Assembly (NCBI RefSeq): GCF_019969725.1
Contig: NZ_JAHXYW010000014.1
Span: 62,001-126,000 of the forward strand
Direction: 5' to 3'
Origin: Neobacillus bataviensis
GTDB taxonomy: Bacteria > Bacillota > Bacilli > Bacillales_B > DSM-18226
DNA: 64,000 bases
Position numbers and translations under genes: made by a program. The notes beneath the pieces were generated by a model, which saw only the letters and a list, made by a program, of their open reading frames with translations, was not told the origin of the DNA and ran no database searches. Positions 25,393-35,329 of the stretch are shown here, one piece after another (the stretch's first letter is position 1; the number at the start of each line of letters is the position of its first letter).

Positions 25393-26701
25393 GCTTCAGT
25401 CCTCCCAGGTCATCCATCGTGATCTCTTCCCACGTATTATCATAGCGATAAAACCAGGCTGGTTCTAAAAGGATCAGCATATTTTCTTCATTATCCCTTT
25501 CCATCCGATAGCCTAATACCATTTCTTGCAGAAGCTCTGGCTTAAAGTTCTTTTTGTTTTGTAAAAACTTCAAGGCATCATGGCCGGAAGGACGGGTAAC
25601 CTTTTGAATTTCAGTTGTTAATGGGAGTTCTAAAGCAATGTTTGGACGAATATATTTGTTGATTTCATCCCGTCCCCAAACTTCTGTAATTTCCGATAGT
25701 CCTCTATCATTAAAAACAGGATAGCCATCCCTGCTGTACATTCTGAAGGTGACCGAGCGGTTATATTCACTTTTGGAAACGAAGCGGTAAGGGTCTGTCC
25801 AGCCGCCGTGCTCATTAACAAAATCAATACTCCGTTTCACTAGATCATACGAACTGGCAATATATCGTTCCTCTGCGGTTGGATTGACATAGAGGAGTAT
25901 ATTGCTATCAAAATTCACAGTCATTTTGCTAGAATCGTCGGTATATTCTTCACCTGCAGGCAGCGGGCTTTTTTGGACGAAGCTTGGATTACTAAAAAGC
26001 GCTTCTTTAAACTCATCGGAATTAAGGTCTTTTGGCAAATATTTATACCTCATCATTTCCTGATCCCCTTCGGGCAGGAACAGCGTCCGTTTTTCAGATG
26101 CCTTATATCCAAAGTAACGTGGCAGACTCGCTGCATTTTTATAAAAGCTTTGATTAAAATCGTTTAAATTGTTTGAGGAAATATGACTGATATAAACCTG
26201 CTGATTTTCAGTTGAGACAAAATAAACAATACCATTATCCTTATCAGAACCCTCAACATTAATTATAATGCGATTAAAATTGAAAGCAGGTATTCTTTTC
26301 CCCTCAATGTTCAAGACACTGCGATATAACTCGATGGGAACTTCCCCTGGAAACTGAATTTCAGTATTGCCGCTATTATGGCTTAGTTCCTCAATATTTT
26401 CGATTTTTTCCGTTACATTTTTCACATCAAAAAAGGTCCACTGACCTAATTCCTTAATCACTTTGTCAATTTCACCTGTGTTATTGATTCCATAATGCTG
26501 CCCTTTAATATGGAAAAGAATCTGATCAGGCCTGACAATTTTTTGAACCTCTTGTTTTTCACGAACGGTGACTTCGGCAACATAATTACTTTTTTCCATT
26601 TTGTCGTAATTAGGCTGATAGGTCCAAAGATTCCACGTTAACAAAATACTAACCAAAACCAAAATCGTTAAAATCACTGATTTAATATTTTCGTATCTCA
26701 T
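25379..26701 (-). CDS. walH: WalH (YycH), negative regulator of WalK
   Basis: About 440 residues: one N-terminal TM (~7-25) and a large extracellular region. ATG at 26701 overlaps the walK TGA (ATGA) and gives the family start M-R-Y-E-N-I-K; an in-frame ATG at 26707 is too close to the GAGG. It acts with WalI on WalK's membrane part. Confidence 0.93.
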   Translation of the reverse strand: MRYENIKSVILTILVLVSILLTWNLWTYQPNYDKMEKSNYVAEVTVREKQEVQKIVRPDQILFHIKGQHYGINNTGEIDKVIKELGQWTFFDVKNVTEKIENIEELSHNSGNTEIQFPGEVPIELYRSVLNIEGKRIPAFNFNRIIINVEGSDKDNGIVYFVSTENQQVYISHISSNNLNDFNQSFYKNAASLPRYFGYKASEKRTLFLPEGDQEMMRYKYLPKDLNSDEFKEALFSNPSFVQKSPLPAGEEYTDDSSKMTVNFDSNILLYVNPTAEERYIASSYDLVKRSIDFVNEHGGWTDPYRFVSKSEYNRSVTFRMYSRDGYPVFNDRGLSEITEVWGRDEINKYIRPNIALELPLTTEIQKVTRPSGHDALKFLQNKKNFKPELLQEMVLGYRMERDNEENMLILLEPAWFYRYDNTWEEITMDDLGGLKHGLE

Positions 26702-28524
26702 GACCATTCATCCTCTTCTGAACGCTCATACGGCAGAGAAAAAGAGATAATAGTACCTTTCCCTTCTTGACTGGTTGCCCAAATCGCTCCGCCATGGGCA
26801 TTCACCATTTCTTTTGCAATGGCAAGCCCAAGACCCGTACCGCCCAATTTCCGGGTTCTCGCTTTATCAACACGGTAGAAACGGTCAAATATCTTTCCAA
26901 TATTCTCTTTTGGAATTCCCACTCCTTGGTCCGATACACTAACAATGATTCGGTCTTCCTCTTCTTCAATCGAGAAGGTCACCAGACCGCCTTCAGGGGA
27001 ATACTTCAAAGCATTGGAAATGATATTGTACAACACTTGCGTCATCTTATCTTCATCGACCTCAACAAAGATAGCCTCGTTTGGCAGCTTTCGTTTAAAG
27101 GTGACGTTTTGTTCCTTGGACATTTCGAACCGATCAATAATACGGTCATAGAAATCGACAAAATTAACCCATTCCATTGTCAGCTTGTAATCGGTACTAT
27201 CCATTTTTGATAACTGAAGGAGGTCATTAACCAGGCGGATCATCCTTTCCGTCTCCGTCCGCGTTACCTCTAGAAAATTAGGAGCAATTTCTTCATCCTG
27301 CCATGCACCATCTGCCAGCGCCTCTAAATAACTCCTCATTGTTGTCAAAGGAGTCCTTAGTTCATGTGAAACATTGGCAACAAATTCTCGTCGTTCAGCA
27401 TCAATTTTTTCCTGCTCCGTGATATCATGCAGAACGGCAATAAGTCCGTTTACAAAACCCGTTTCTTTTTGAATCACTGAAAAATTAGCGCGGAGAATAT
27501 AGCGTTTTTTCTTGGTGCTGTAATCTAGAATTAAGGAATCCTTTTCTTCTAATAAGTCCTCAAAGGTATTCGCATCATCTAAATCTAACAACTCCACAAT
27601 CGGTTGGGACAAAACTGTTTCACGTGAAACATTCAGCATCTCTGCAGCAGGTTCATTAATTAAAATAACCCGGCCTTTACGGTCTGTAGCAATAACCCCA
27701 TCTGTCATATAAGACAAGACGGAGGATAATTTTCTTCGTTCTCCTTCTGTCATGGCCTGGGCCTCTTGGAGCTTTTTTGTTAAATTGTTAAAGGTGATGG
27801 CGAGTGTGCCAATTTCATCATAGCCATACACTTTAACCTTCCTCGAAAAATTCCCCTTCGCCATCGCTAACGCCTGCTTCTTCATATCCGCAATTGGCCT
27901 AGTGATGGTTTGGGCGAGTAATATGCCCAGAACAGCCGTAATCGATAAAGCGATGGCTGTCCCGGTTGCAAAAATGCCATTAATGGTTTTCATTTGTTCA
28001 AACACATTTTCAATTTTTGCAACAAGATAAATGGCGCCGATCACTTTTTTGCCCGACTTAATGGGGGTGGAGAGGACCCAAATCCGATAACCGTTTTTCT
28101 GGTCAATCTTGATGGCACTTTGTTCCTCTTCCAAGGTCATCGATTGTTTTACCCGGAGCTCTGTTGTCCTTTGGCCGACCACACCTTGACTGCTGGAAGG
28201 AGAGGCACCAAGGATTTTAAGTGAGCCGTTTTCAATCACCTGAACCTCCAAAATATCACCGGTCACAAAATCCTTTAAGGTCTTTTTAATATCATCCTCG
28301 AGACTCGGATCTTCAGTAGTTCTTTCCTTTTCCATTTCCTGAACAATATTATAGCCAAGCAAATTAACGCGTTCTTTTAAGGACGTTTGGAAGTTCGTTC
28401 TTAATGTTTCTTCCAGCTGCCTGACAAAATAAACACCGATAATTTGCATCGCAACTAATATAAGGAGGACATAGATGATGACAAATTTAACGTGTATGGA
28501 GCGAAAGAATCCAACCTTTCTCAT
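26698..28524 (-). CDS. walK: WalK essential cell-wall sensor histidine kinase
   Basis: About 608 residues. TM1 (~13-33), extracellular Cache/PAS-like domain, TM2 (~183-204), HAMP, cytoplasmic PAS (~265-370), HisKA with His ~387 (V-S-H-E-L-R-T-P-L-T-T-M) and HATPase_c (N-A-L-K-Y-S, G-T-G-L-G-L). It phosphorylates WalR in response to wall status. Start at 28524 matches the family N-terminus M-x-K-V-G-F-F-R-S-I and has AGGAG upstream; a longer frame to 28623 overlaps walR and is rejected. A perfect parS site is embedded at 27616-27631. Confidence 0.96.
   Translation of the reverse strand: MRKVGFFRSIHVKFVIIYVLLILVAMQIIGVYFVRQLEETLRTNFQTSLKERVNLLGYNIVQEMEKERTTEDPSLEDDIKKTLKDFVTGDILEVQVIENGSLKILGASPSSSQGVVGQRTTELRVKQSMTLEEEQSAIKIDQKNGYRIWVLSTPIKSGKKVIGAIYLVAKIENVFEQMKTINGIFATGTAIALSITAVLGILLAQTITRPIADMKKQALAMAKGNFSRKVKVYGYDEIGTLAITFNNLTKKLQEAQAMTEGERRKLSSVLSYMTDGVIATDRKGRVILINEPAAEMLNVSRETVLSQPIVELLDLDDANTFEDLLEEKDSLILDYSTKKKRYILRANFSVIQKETGFVNGLIAVLHDITEQEKIDAERREFVANVSHELRTPLTTMRSYLEALADGAWQDEEIAPNFLEVTRTETERMIRLVNDLLQLSKMDSTDYKLTMEWVNFVDFYDRIIDRFEMSKEQNVTFKRKLPNEAIFVEVDEDKMTQVLYNIISNALKYSPEGGLVTFSIEEEEDRIIVSVSDQGVGIPKENIGKIFDRFYRVDKARTRKLGGTGLGLAIAKEMVNAHGGAIWATSQEGKGTIISFSLPYERSEEDEWS
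27616..27631. promoter_or_regulatory. parS: parS site inside walK
   Basis: TGTTTCACGTGAAACA, a perfect consensus and palindrome, encoding part of N-V-S-R-E-T. Confidence 0.9.
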
Positions 28525-28531
28525 CAAGGCC

Positions 28532-29242
28532 TTACTCCTGTTCAGGATTGCGCAAATAGTAGCCAACACCGCGGCGCGTAACAATCCATGTTGGGTGGCT
28601 TGGGCTATCCTCAATTTTTTCACGCAGACGCCTTACGGTTACATCGACAGTTCGGACATCTCCGTAATAATCGTAACCCCACACAGTTTGCAATAAATGT
28701 TCTCTCGTCATAACCTGGCCAATATGCTTTGCCAGATAGTAAAGAAGCTCAAACTCCCGATGGGTTAGTTCAATCGTTTCGCCACGCTTTGACACCACAT
28801 AGGCATCAGGATGAATCACAAGAGAGCCAATTTCAATTTCATTCGTTTCCGCTTCAGCATCCGGCTGAGCCAGGATTTGCTGATGACGGCGTAAATTCGC
28901 CTTCACACGGGCAATTAATTCCCTTGTACTAAACGGCTTTGTTACATAATCGTCCGCACCAAGCTCAAGTCCAAGAACTTTATCGATTTCTGAATCCTTA
29001 GCTGTCAGCATAATGATCGGCATTTCATATTTTTTGCGGACCTCACGACAAACTTCCATGCCATCCCTAAGCGGTAGCATAATATCTAAGAGAATTAAGT
29101 CTGGTTGAATTTCTTCTACTAATTGAAGTGCTTCATTTCCATCATAAGCGCAATAGACAGCATAACCTTCTTTTTTGAGATTAAACTGCAAAATATCTGC
29201 AATTGGCTTTTCGTCATCAACAACGAGAATTTTCTTTTCCAT
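28532..29242 (-). CDS. walR: WalR OmpR-family response regulator
   Basis: 236 residues: receiver domain with phospho-acceptor Asp ~53 (L-I-L-L-D-I-M-L-P) and K-P-F near 102, then an OmpR winged helix ([11 protein letters not shown]). It controls autolysins and other wall genes. First gene of walRKHIJ; the stop is 7 bases before the walK start. Confidence 0.97.
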   Translation of the reverse strand: MEKKILVVDDEKPIADILQFNLKKEGYAVYCAYDGNEALQLVEEIQPDLILLDIMLPLRDGMEVCREVRKKYEMPIIMLTAKDSEIDKVLGLELGADDYVTKPFSTRELIARVKANLRRHQQILAQPDAEAETNEIEIGSLVIHPDAYVVSKRGETIELTHREFELLYYLAKHIGQVMTREHLLQTVWGYDYYGDVRTVDVTVRRLREKIEDSPSHPTWIVTRRGVGYYLRNPEQE

Positions 29243-29393
29243 ACAATTTCTCCTTTTTTAAAAGTAATCTATTCAATCAAAGAATCACTAGAAGTCATAC
29301 CTATTCTATTTTACTTTACCATTGTTTCAGCTTAAATTCATCTATTAGTAGCATTTGTCAAGATTGGCAAGGTAAATCTTTGAAAAAATAAAA

Positions 29394-29419
29394 AAGTCTC
29401 TAGAAGGTACTAGAGACTT
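29394..29419 (-). terminator. Terminator of the M23 peptidase gene
   Basis: AAGTCTCTAG/CTAGAGACTT stem followed by TTTTTTATTTTTT on the minus strand. Confidence 0.9.
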
Positions 29420-29426
29420 CATCATG

Positions 29427-30872
29427 TTATCTTCTTAAATAGCTAAGCGGGTTTACCAAGCTGCCGTTTTTAAATACTTCAAAATGAAGATGGACACCTG
29501 TTGCATCACCTGTAGCCCCCATAATTCCGATGGCAGTGCCTTTTGAAACCGTTTGGCCTACTTTTACATTGATCGATGACATGTGGCCGTAAAGTGTGCG
29601 AAAGCCATTTTTGTGGTCGATTATTACTTTATTTCCATATCCCCCATTATCGTATCCGGCAGATACAACAACGCCGTTGTCGGCAGCTTTAATGGTTTTG
29701 TTGCTAGGTCTGGCAATGTCAATTCCTTTGTGCATCTTGCCCCAGCGATAGCCCATTTGGCTGGAAACATAGCCGCCTACAGTTGGCCAGGCAAAGCTGC
29801 CCTCACCACGGGAAGGAATCGCTTTGGTTCCTTTAATCACAATATGATTAACTGGCTGCTGAAGAATTTGTTCGCTTGTTTGCGTCTTTTTAACAGCAAC
29901 ACCGCTTTGTTCTGAAATGAAATAAGTGACCGTCCGGGAGCCATTTTGTCCTTGCTGCTTTTCCTTCGTCTCGCCCTTAGGAATAGAGGAGTCCTCCACT
30001 ACCTGATTTGTATAAGCAATCACTTCTTTTTGATTGACTTCCTTTTCTACGACTACTTCAACATATGGCTTTAACACAGTAACGTTAATTTCCTGGCCGA
30101 CTTTTAAGAGGGAATCCGCTGTTAATCCTGGATTCAAAGCTAAAAGCTCAGGAACCTTTAAGCCGTAATTATGTGCAATTGATTCAAGAGCATCGCCATC
30201 TTGAACTGCGTATTTCTTTTCCTGTAATGTTCCCTTTTGTAACAAAGTAACGGCATCATTAGCTGACAATATTTGATCTGGTTCAATATTTTCAGCTTCA
30301 ATAGTGACGTTCTTAGACAGGTGAACATCCAATAAACGTGTTTCATTCTCTTTTAATGGCGGGAGATTTGTATCCGCCTGTGCTTTTCTAGCCTCAAGTT
30401 CCTTTAGTTGATCTTCAGAAACATATTTCAGTTTAAGGTCTTTAATGACTTCCTCGGCAGTATTTTTATCGGCAACATAAACCGCTGGCTTTCCGTCGAT
30501 GACAATCGCTGCTGCTTCTGCTTGAAGCTGGAAGGTGTTTTTGAAATTTTGGATGGTATCAAGGTTATTTGCAGATGAGTTGAAAACCTGTTCTGGTATG
30601 TATTCAACCTGGGAACCTAAATTTAGATCCTTATTGGATTTTTTAAATTCGTCGATCTTCTCATTGATTACTCTGTCTACTACAGCTTTATCAGTAACGT
30701 TTCCAATGTATGTACCATTAAGATATACATGGTAATCGGTTGTTAGCTGAGGTGATGTCGCTAATGCAATAGGCCCATTGCTTAAAGCCACGACAGAGGC
30801 TGCTAAGGTCGTAATAATGGTTGTCTTTATGATTAACTTTTTTGTTTTGGAAATTGTATTTAACAAAAACAT
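29427..30872 (-). CDS. Secreted LysM-G5-M23 peptidoglycan endopeptidase
   Basis: 481 residues: N-terminal membrane/signal segment (~13-38), a region of ~180 residues with YARHG/SafA-like flavour, LysM (~222-266; Y-A-V-Q-D-G-D-A-L-E-S-I-A), G5 (~270-345) and a C-terminal M23 domain with H-K-G-I-D-I-A and H-L-H-F-E zinc motifs. It cleaves peptide cross-links of the wall. It lies just upstream of walR, and wall hydrolases are classical WalR targets; one imperfect WalR-like box lies 115 bp upstream. AGGAGG precedes ATG. Confidence 0.9.
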   Translation of the reverse strand: MFLLNTISKTKKLIIKTTIITTLAASVVALSNGPIALATSPQLTTDYHVYLNGTYIGNVTDKAVVDRVINEKIDEFKKSNKDLNLGSQVEYIPEQVFNSSANNLDTIQNFKNTFQLQAEAAAIVIDGKPAVYVADKNTAEEVIKDLKLKYVSEDQLKELEARKAQADTNLPPLKENETRLLDVHLSKNVTIEAENIEPDQILSANDAVTLLQKGTLQEKKYAVQDGDALESIAHNYGLKVPELLALNPGLTADSLLKVGQEINVTVLKPYVEVVVEKEVNQKEVIAYTNQVVEDSSIPKGETKEKQQGQNGSRTVTYFISEQSGVAVKKTQTSEQILQQPVNHIVIKGTKAIPSRGEGSFAWPTVGGYVSSQMGYRWGKMHKGIDIARPSNKTIKAADNGVVVSAGYDNGGYGNKVIIDHKNGFRTLYGHMSSINVKVGQTVSKGTAIGIMGATGDATGVHLHFEVFKNGSLVNPLSYLRR

Positions 30873-31220
30873 TTTTTCCTCCTAAACCACGGTAAAACCC
30901 TATTAATCTAGTAATGAATTTTCCAGAATTTTAAGCCTTCTTAACTTTACCATAAGATTTTGTAAATAGATTAATAGTCTTAATAATGTAACAAAAATGT
31001 ATAATAGCTGACATTTTACGACATTTACTTGAAATGTATTAGTCAAATTTCCACGAATTTATTTTATGGATCATTAATTTAACAGGTAGAAAATCCTATA
31101 AAATCAAGGGTTATAGTAGTACTGGAGTAGGATAGTATAGAACGAACTTTGTAACAAGGATTTGTAAAAAGCAGGGGGCAAATATTGCAGTATTGTTACA
31201 TAGAAAGCGTTTTAAGGATA
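30873..31220. promoter_or_regulatory. Gene-free stretch upstream of the M23 peptidase gene
   Basis: AT-rich, no gene. TGTAAC-AAAAA-TGTATA (30987-31003, plus strand) differs from the WalR box TGTWAH-N5-TGTWAH at one base. Its orientation is opposite to the peptidase gene, so the site is only a candidate. Confidence 0.35.
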
Positions 31221-31224
31221 AAAA

Positions 31225-31252
31225 AAGAAGCCTGCGCGCTTGCAAGCTTCTT
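31225..31252 (-). terminator. Terminator of the tRNA cluster
   Basis: AAGAAGC...GCTTCTT stem followed by T-run on the minus strand, just past tRNA-Phe. Confidence 0.8.
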
Positions 31253-31259
31253 TTTGGGA

Positions 31260-31332
31260 TGGCTCAGGACGGAATCGAACCGCCGACACAAGGATTTTCA
31301 GTCCTTTGCTCTACCGACTGAGCTACTGAGCC
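31260..31332 (-). tRNA. tRNA-Phe (GAA)
   Basis: 73 nt cloverleaf: acceptor GGCTCAG/CTGAGCC, anticodon loop CTGAAAA, T-arm GGTTCGATT. CCA is not encoded. Confidence 0.95.
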
Positions 31333-31338
31333 AACTAA

Positions 31339-31415
31339 TGGCGGTCTGGACGGGACTCGAACCCGCGACCTCCTGCGTGACAGGCAGGCATTCTAACCAA
31401 CTGAACTACCAGACC
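31339..31415 (-). tRNA. tRNA-Asp (GTC)
   Basis: 77 nt with acceptor GGTCTGG/CCAGACC, anticodon loop CTGTCAC, T-arm GGTTCGAGT and encoded CCA. Confidence 0.95.
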
Positions 31416-31484
31416 AAAATTATATTAATGGCAGTCAGCAAGGAGACCGTCCTTGCCAGCCTTTTGCCGACCGCCAAATGCCGA

Positions 31485-31556
31485 TGACCCCTACGGGATT
31501 CGAACCCGTGTTACCGCCGTGAAAGGGCGGTGTCTTAACCGCTTGACCAAGGGGCC
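31485..31556 (-). tRNA. tRNA-Glu (TTC)
   Basis: 72 nt with acceptor GGCCCCT/AGGGGTC (one G-T pair), anticodon loop CTTTCAC, T-arm GGTTCGAAT. CCA is not encoded. About 69 nt separate it from tRNA-Asp. Confidence 0.95.
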
Positions 31557-31569
31557 ATCATATTAAAAA

Positions 31570-31645
31570 TGGTGAGCCATGAAGGACTCGAACCTTCGAC
31601 CCTCTGATTAAAAGTCAGATGCTCTACCGACTGAGCTAATGGCTC
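31570..31645 (-). tRNA. tRNA-Lys (TTT)
   Basis: 76 nt with acceptor GAGCCAT/ATGGCTC, anticodon loop CTTTTAA, T-arm GGTTCGAGT and encoded CCA. First gene of the cluster in transcription order. Confidence 0.95.
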
Positions 31646-31796
31646 GTACTTAAAATGATTCACTAATCTTTTATTTCGTCGTCAGATGCCTTTATATAAG
31701 GATCGTTTGTGACGACGCTTTTTATAATATCAAGATATCATAAATTATGCAATACTTTTTTAAAAAAATATTTGTTTTTTAAAAAATAAAAACAAA

Positions 31797-31818
31797 AAGC
31801 CCGCCAAACAGCGGGCTT
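31797..31818 (-). terminator. Terminator of purA
   Basis: AAGCCCGC/GCGGGCTT stem followed by a T-rich tract on the minus strand. Confidence 0.88.
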
Positions 31819-31829
31819 CCCACACAAAG

Positions 31830-33122
31830 TTAGATCTGTCTCCAAGGGCTGCGAACAACATTTGTTTGCGTACGGTCCGGACCGACTGAGAAGGTCGATA
31901 ACGGAATACCAGTCAACTGTGTTACACGCTCCACATAGTGACGGGCATTTACTGGCAGTTCATCTAATGATTTAACGCCAGTAATATCTTCCGTCCAGCC
32001 TGGAAGCTCTTCGTAAATTGGTTCACATTGTGATAGAACCTTTAAGTTTGCTGGATACTCGGTAATGACTTCATCTTTATAACGATATGATGTACAAATT
32101 TTTAATGTCTCAATGCCAGTTAATACATCAATGGAATTCAAAGATAGATCAGTTAAACCGCTGACACGGCGGGCATGGCGGACGACGACGCTGTCAAACC
32201 AGCCGACACGGCGAGGGCGGCCTGTTGTCGTACCATATTCACGGCCAACTTCACGGATGCGATTTCCAATTTCATTATTTAACTCAGTCGGGAATGGACC
32301 ATCCCCAACACGGGAAGTGTAGGCTTTACAAACGCCGACAACATGAGTAATTTTAGATGGACCTACTCCAGATCCAATCGTTACGCCTCCAGCCACTGGA
32401 TTTGAGGAGGTTACGAATGGATAAGTACCTTGGTCGATATCAAGCATAACTCCCTGAGCGCCTTCAAATAATACTCGCTTGCCCTCATCTAAAGCATCAT
32501 TTAGGACAACAGAAGTATCGCAAACATACTTCTCAATTTGCTGGCCATATTCATAATACTCATCTAGAATATCTTCTTTCTTAAAGCCTTCCGTTTCGTA
32601 AATGCGTTCAAATAAGCGATTCTTTTCTTCAAGATTTTGTACTAATTTTTCTTCAAAAATTTCACGGTCTAGTAAATCAGCGATACGGATACCAACGCGG
32701 GCTGCCTTATCCATGTATGCAGGTCCGATACCCTTTTTCGTTGTACCGATTTTATTAGCACCTTTCCGTGTTTCTTCCACTTCATCTAATTTTAAATGGT
32801 AAGGAAGGATGACATGAGCACGATTGCTGATGCGCAGATTTTCGGTTGAAATTCCTTTTTCATGTAAATAGGCAAGCTCGGTAACCAAAGCTTTCGGATC
32901 GACAACCATGCCATTTCCGATGACACTAATTTTTTCTTTATTAAAAATCCCTGATGGAATCAAGTGCAATTTGTAGGTTTCTCCGTTGAACTTAATCGTG
33001 TGTCCAGCATTATTACCGCCTTGATAACGTGCAATGACCTCAGCATTTTCTGAAAGGAAATCCGTAATTTTCCCTTTTCCTTCGTCTCCCCATTGCGTAC
33101 CAACAACCACTACTGATGACAT
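31830..33122 (-). CDS. purA: Adenylosuccinate synthetase
   Basis: 430 residues, the family length. It joins IMP and aspartate using GTP to form adenylosuccinate, the first committed step to AMP. The start [18 protein letters not shown] contains the GTP-binding loop, and N-N-A-G-H-T follows. GGAGG lies 8 bases before ATG at 33122; a longer frame to 33152 is not supported. An inverted pair of PurBox-like sequences lies upstream. Confidence 0.97.
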   Translation of the reverse strand: MSSVVVVGTQWGDEGKGKITDFLSENAEVIARYQGGNNAGHTIKFNGETYKLHLIPSGIFNKEKISVIGNGMVVDPKALVTELAYLHEKGISTENLRISNRAHVILPYHLKLDEVEETRKGANKIGTTKKGIGPAYMDKAARVGIRIADLLDREIFEEKLVQNLEEKNRLFERIYETEGFKKEDILDEYYEYGQQIEKYVCDTSVVLNDALDEGKRVLFEGAQGVMLDIDQGTYPFVTSSNPVAGGVTIGSGVGPSKITHVVGVCKAYTSRVGDGPFPTELNNEIGNRIREVGREYGTTTGRPRRVGWFDSVVVRHARRVSGLTDLSLNSIDVLTGIETLKICTSYRYKDEVITEYPANLKVLSQCEPIYEELPGWTEDITGVKSLDELPVNARHYVERVTQLTGIPLSTFSVGPDRTQTNVVRSPWRQI

Positions 33123-33210
33123 GTAAGGCACCTCCAAAATTTTAACGTCCATTAATTTATTATCACACCATCATAGTTTATCAATTACGCGCACAAAAAT
33201 CAAACGAAAC

Positions 33211-33246
33211 ACGAACATTTTATATCAACCTATTAAAATATGTTCG
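33211..33246. promoter_or_regulatory. Inverted PurBox-like pair upstream of purA
   Basis: ACGAACAT (33211-33218) and ATGTTCGT (33239-33246) are inverted with 20 bp between them and AT-rich flanks, resembling the paired CGAA-containing PurBoxes bound by PurR. They lie about 90-125 bp upstream of the start. Confidence 0.5.
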
Positions 33247-33317
33247 TAAAATATTAAAATAGGATTCTAGTTTCACGAGCCGCCTTAAAGGTACTCATAC
33301 TATTAATCTAGCAAAAA

Positions 33318-33347
33318 AAGAGCCCGCCCAAAAAATGGCTGACTCTT
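33318..33347 (-). terminator. Weak terminator of the helicase gene
   Basis: AAGAG...CTCTT with an inner GCC/GGC pairing and a seven-base T-run on the minus strand, just past the stop codon. Confidence 0.5.
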
Positions 33348-33349
33348 CC

Positions 33350-34708
33350 TTATGCTCCTGGCGGGGCATCATACCTCGTCTCGATGTTGACGAACTTATT
33401 ATATTCTTTAACAAACGCCAGCTGCACAGTGCCAACTGGACCATTACGCTGTTTCGCAATAATAATTTCAATGATATTCTTCGCCTCAGATTCCTTATCA
33501 TAATAGTCATCACGATATAGGAAGGCAACAATATCGGCGTCCTGCTCGATAGACCCGGATTCACGGATATCGGACATCATCGGACGCTTATCCTGACGCT
33601 GCTCGACACCACGAGAAAGCTGGGATAGGGCGATAACAGGCACCTGAAGCTCACGGGCTAACTGCTTAAGAGAGCGGGATATTTCCGATACTTCCTGCTG
33701 ACGGTTTTCGCCGGAACGGCCGCTTCCTAAAATAAGCTGCAAATAGTCAATCAAAATCATGCCTAAACCATGCTCCTGCTTTAAGCGGCGGCATTTTGAA
33801 CGAATGTCACTGATACGTACACCTGGGGTATCATCAATAAAAATCCCCGTGTTTGACAAGCTCCCCATTGCCATCGTCAGCTTACCCCAGTCTTCCTCTG
33901 TCAGGGAACCGGTACGAAGCCTTTGCGCATCGATATTCCCTTCAGCACAAAGGAGACGCATGACCAGCTGCTCAGCGCCCATCTCAAGACTGAAGATGGC
34001 AATATTCTCGCCCGTTTTTTTGGCAACATTTTGGGCAATATTTAAGGCAAAGGCTGTTTTACCCACGGAAGGACGGGCCCCAACAATGATCAGGTCATTA
34101 CGCTGAAAGCCTGCTGTCATCCGGTCAAGGTCAACGAACCCTGTTTCAAGTCCAGTAATATCACCGACACGGTTATGCATAACTTCGATATTATCATAAG
34201 TTCGAACGAGTACATCTTTAATGTTATGAAAGGCACCGGCATTTTTCCGATTCGCTACTTCCATAATATTTTTTTCCGCTTCACTTAAAAGGGCATCCAC
34301 CTCGTCCTCGCGGGTATAGCCATCTTGAGCAATATTGGTAGCCGTACGAATTAATCTTCTTAAAAGTGATTTTTCACCTACGATTCTAGCATAATACTCA
34401 ATATTAGCTGCTGTAGGAACAGCCCCGGAGAGGTCGCTCAAATAACTGACGCCGCCGATATCCTCAATCAGTTTTGCCGCAGCTAATTCCTCCGTTACCG
34501 TAATTAAGTCAACGGCTTTACCTTGATCATTTAAATTCAGCATCACATTAAAGATTTTTTGGTGGGCTGCCCGGTAGAAATCCTCTGGAATCAGAATTTC
34601 AGATGCCATAGTTAAGGAAGACGGCTCTAAAAAAATAGCCCCTAATACAGCTTGTTCAGCTTCAATATTTTGCGGGGGCATGCGGTCTGCTAATAATTCA
34701 TTACTCAT
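33350..34708 (-). CDS. dnaC: Replicative DNA helicase (DnaB family; dnaC in B. subtilis)
   Basis: 452 residues. N-terminal DnaB domain (P-P-Q-N-I-E-A-E-Q-A-V-L-G), linker, then a RecA-like ATPase with Walker A A-R-P-S-V-G-K-T and Walker B I-L-I-D-Y-L-Q-L. Hexameric helicase loaded at oriC that drives the fork. Standard place between rplI and purA. Confidence 0.97.
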   Translation of the reverse strand: MSNELLADRMPPQNIEAEQAVLGAIFLEPSSLTMASEILIPEDFYRAAHQKIFNVMLNLNDQGKAVDLITVTEELAAAKLIEDIGGVSYLSDLSGAVPTAANIEYYARIVGEKSLLRRLIRTATNIAQDGYTREDEVDALLSEAEKNIMEVANRKNAGAFHNIKDVLVRTYDNIEVMHNRVGDITGLETGFVDLDRMTAGFQRNDLIIVGARPSVGKTAFALNIAQNVAKKTGENIAIFSLEMGAEQLVMRLLCAEGNIDAQRLRTGSLTEEDWGKLTMAMGSLSNTGIFIDDTPGVRISDIRSKCRRLKQEHGLGMILIDYLQLILGSGRSGENRQQEVSEISRSLKQLARELQVPVIALSQLSRGVEQRQDKRPMMSDIRESGSIEQDADIVAFLYRDDYYDKESEAKNIIEIIIAKQRNGPVGTVQLAFVKEYNKFVNIETRYDAPPGA

Positions 34709-34786
34709 ATATATTCAAAACCTCCTAATGAAGAGGAAATAATTCAAATCCATCATATCATATTCGAGTTCCAATCAAGAAAAAAA

Positions 34787-34808
34787 GTGACCAGTTATAA
34801 CCGATCAC
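34787..34808 (-). terminator. Terminator of rplI
   Basis: Near-perfect hairpin GTGATCGGTTATAACTGGTC with G-T pairs, followed by seven Ts on the minus strand. Confidence 0.7.
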
Positions 34809-34879
34809 GTCCCATTGCTTACTTTTTATATTCTATCATGATTAATTTAAAATTGAACTGGCAAATTTTTTACAGTCTA

Positions 34880-35329
34880 CTATTTTACTTCTTTTACCGA
34901 AACCGTTAACGTCGCCGTTACTTCATGATGAAGTTTTACAGGCACTTTGGTATGACCAAGTGTACGGATGGCATCATTTAATTCCATTTTACGTTTATCA
35001 ATTTTGATTCCGTGCTTCTTTTGCAGCTCTTCAGCAACTTGTTTTGTGGTAATCGAACCAAACAAGCGGCCGCCTTCGCCCGCTTTAGCGGTTAATTCAA
35101 CCGTAATTTGGTCGATTGTTTCTTTAAGCTTTTTGGCTTCAGCAAGCTCTTCTGCCGCTTCTTTTTCCTGCTTTTTCTTCTGGGCATCTAATGAACTGAT
35201 ATTTGCATTATTGGCCTCAACTGCCAGGCCTTGCTTAATTAAAAAGTTATGAGCATAACCGTCGGCTACATTTTTCACTTCGCCTTTTTTTCCTTTACCT
35301 TTTACATCCTTTAGAAAAATTACCTTCAT
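34880..35329 (-). CDS. rplI: Ribosomal protein L9
   Basis: 149 residues. [16 protein letters not shown] and the long connecting helix are diagnostic. Binds 23S rRNA domain V near the L1 stalk. The ATG overlaps the gdpP stop (ATGA), so translation is coupled. Confidence 0.97.
   Translation of the reverse strand: MKVIFLKDVKGKGKKGEVKNVADGYAHNFLIKQGLAVEANNANISSLDAQKKKQEKEAAEELAEAKKLKETIDQITVELTAKAGEGGRLFGSITTKQVAEELQKKHGIKIDKRKMELNDAIRTLGHTKVPVKLHHEVTATLTVSVKEVK

Noticed and set aside
28525..28623. N-terminal extension of WalK
   Set aside because: It overlaps walR codons, and family alignment puts the start at 28524.
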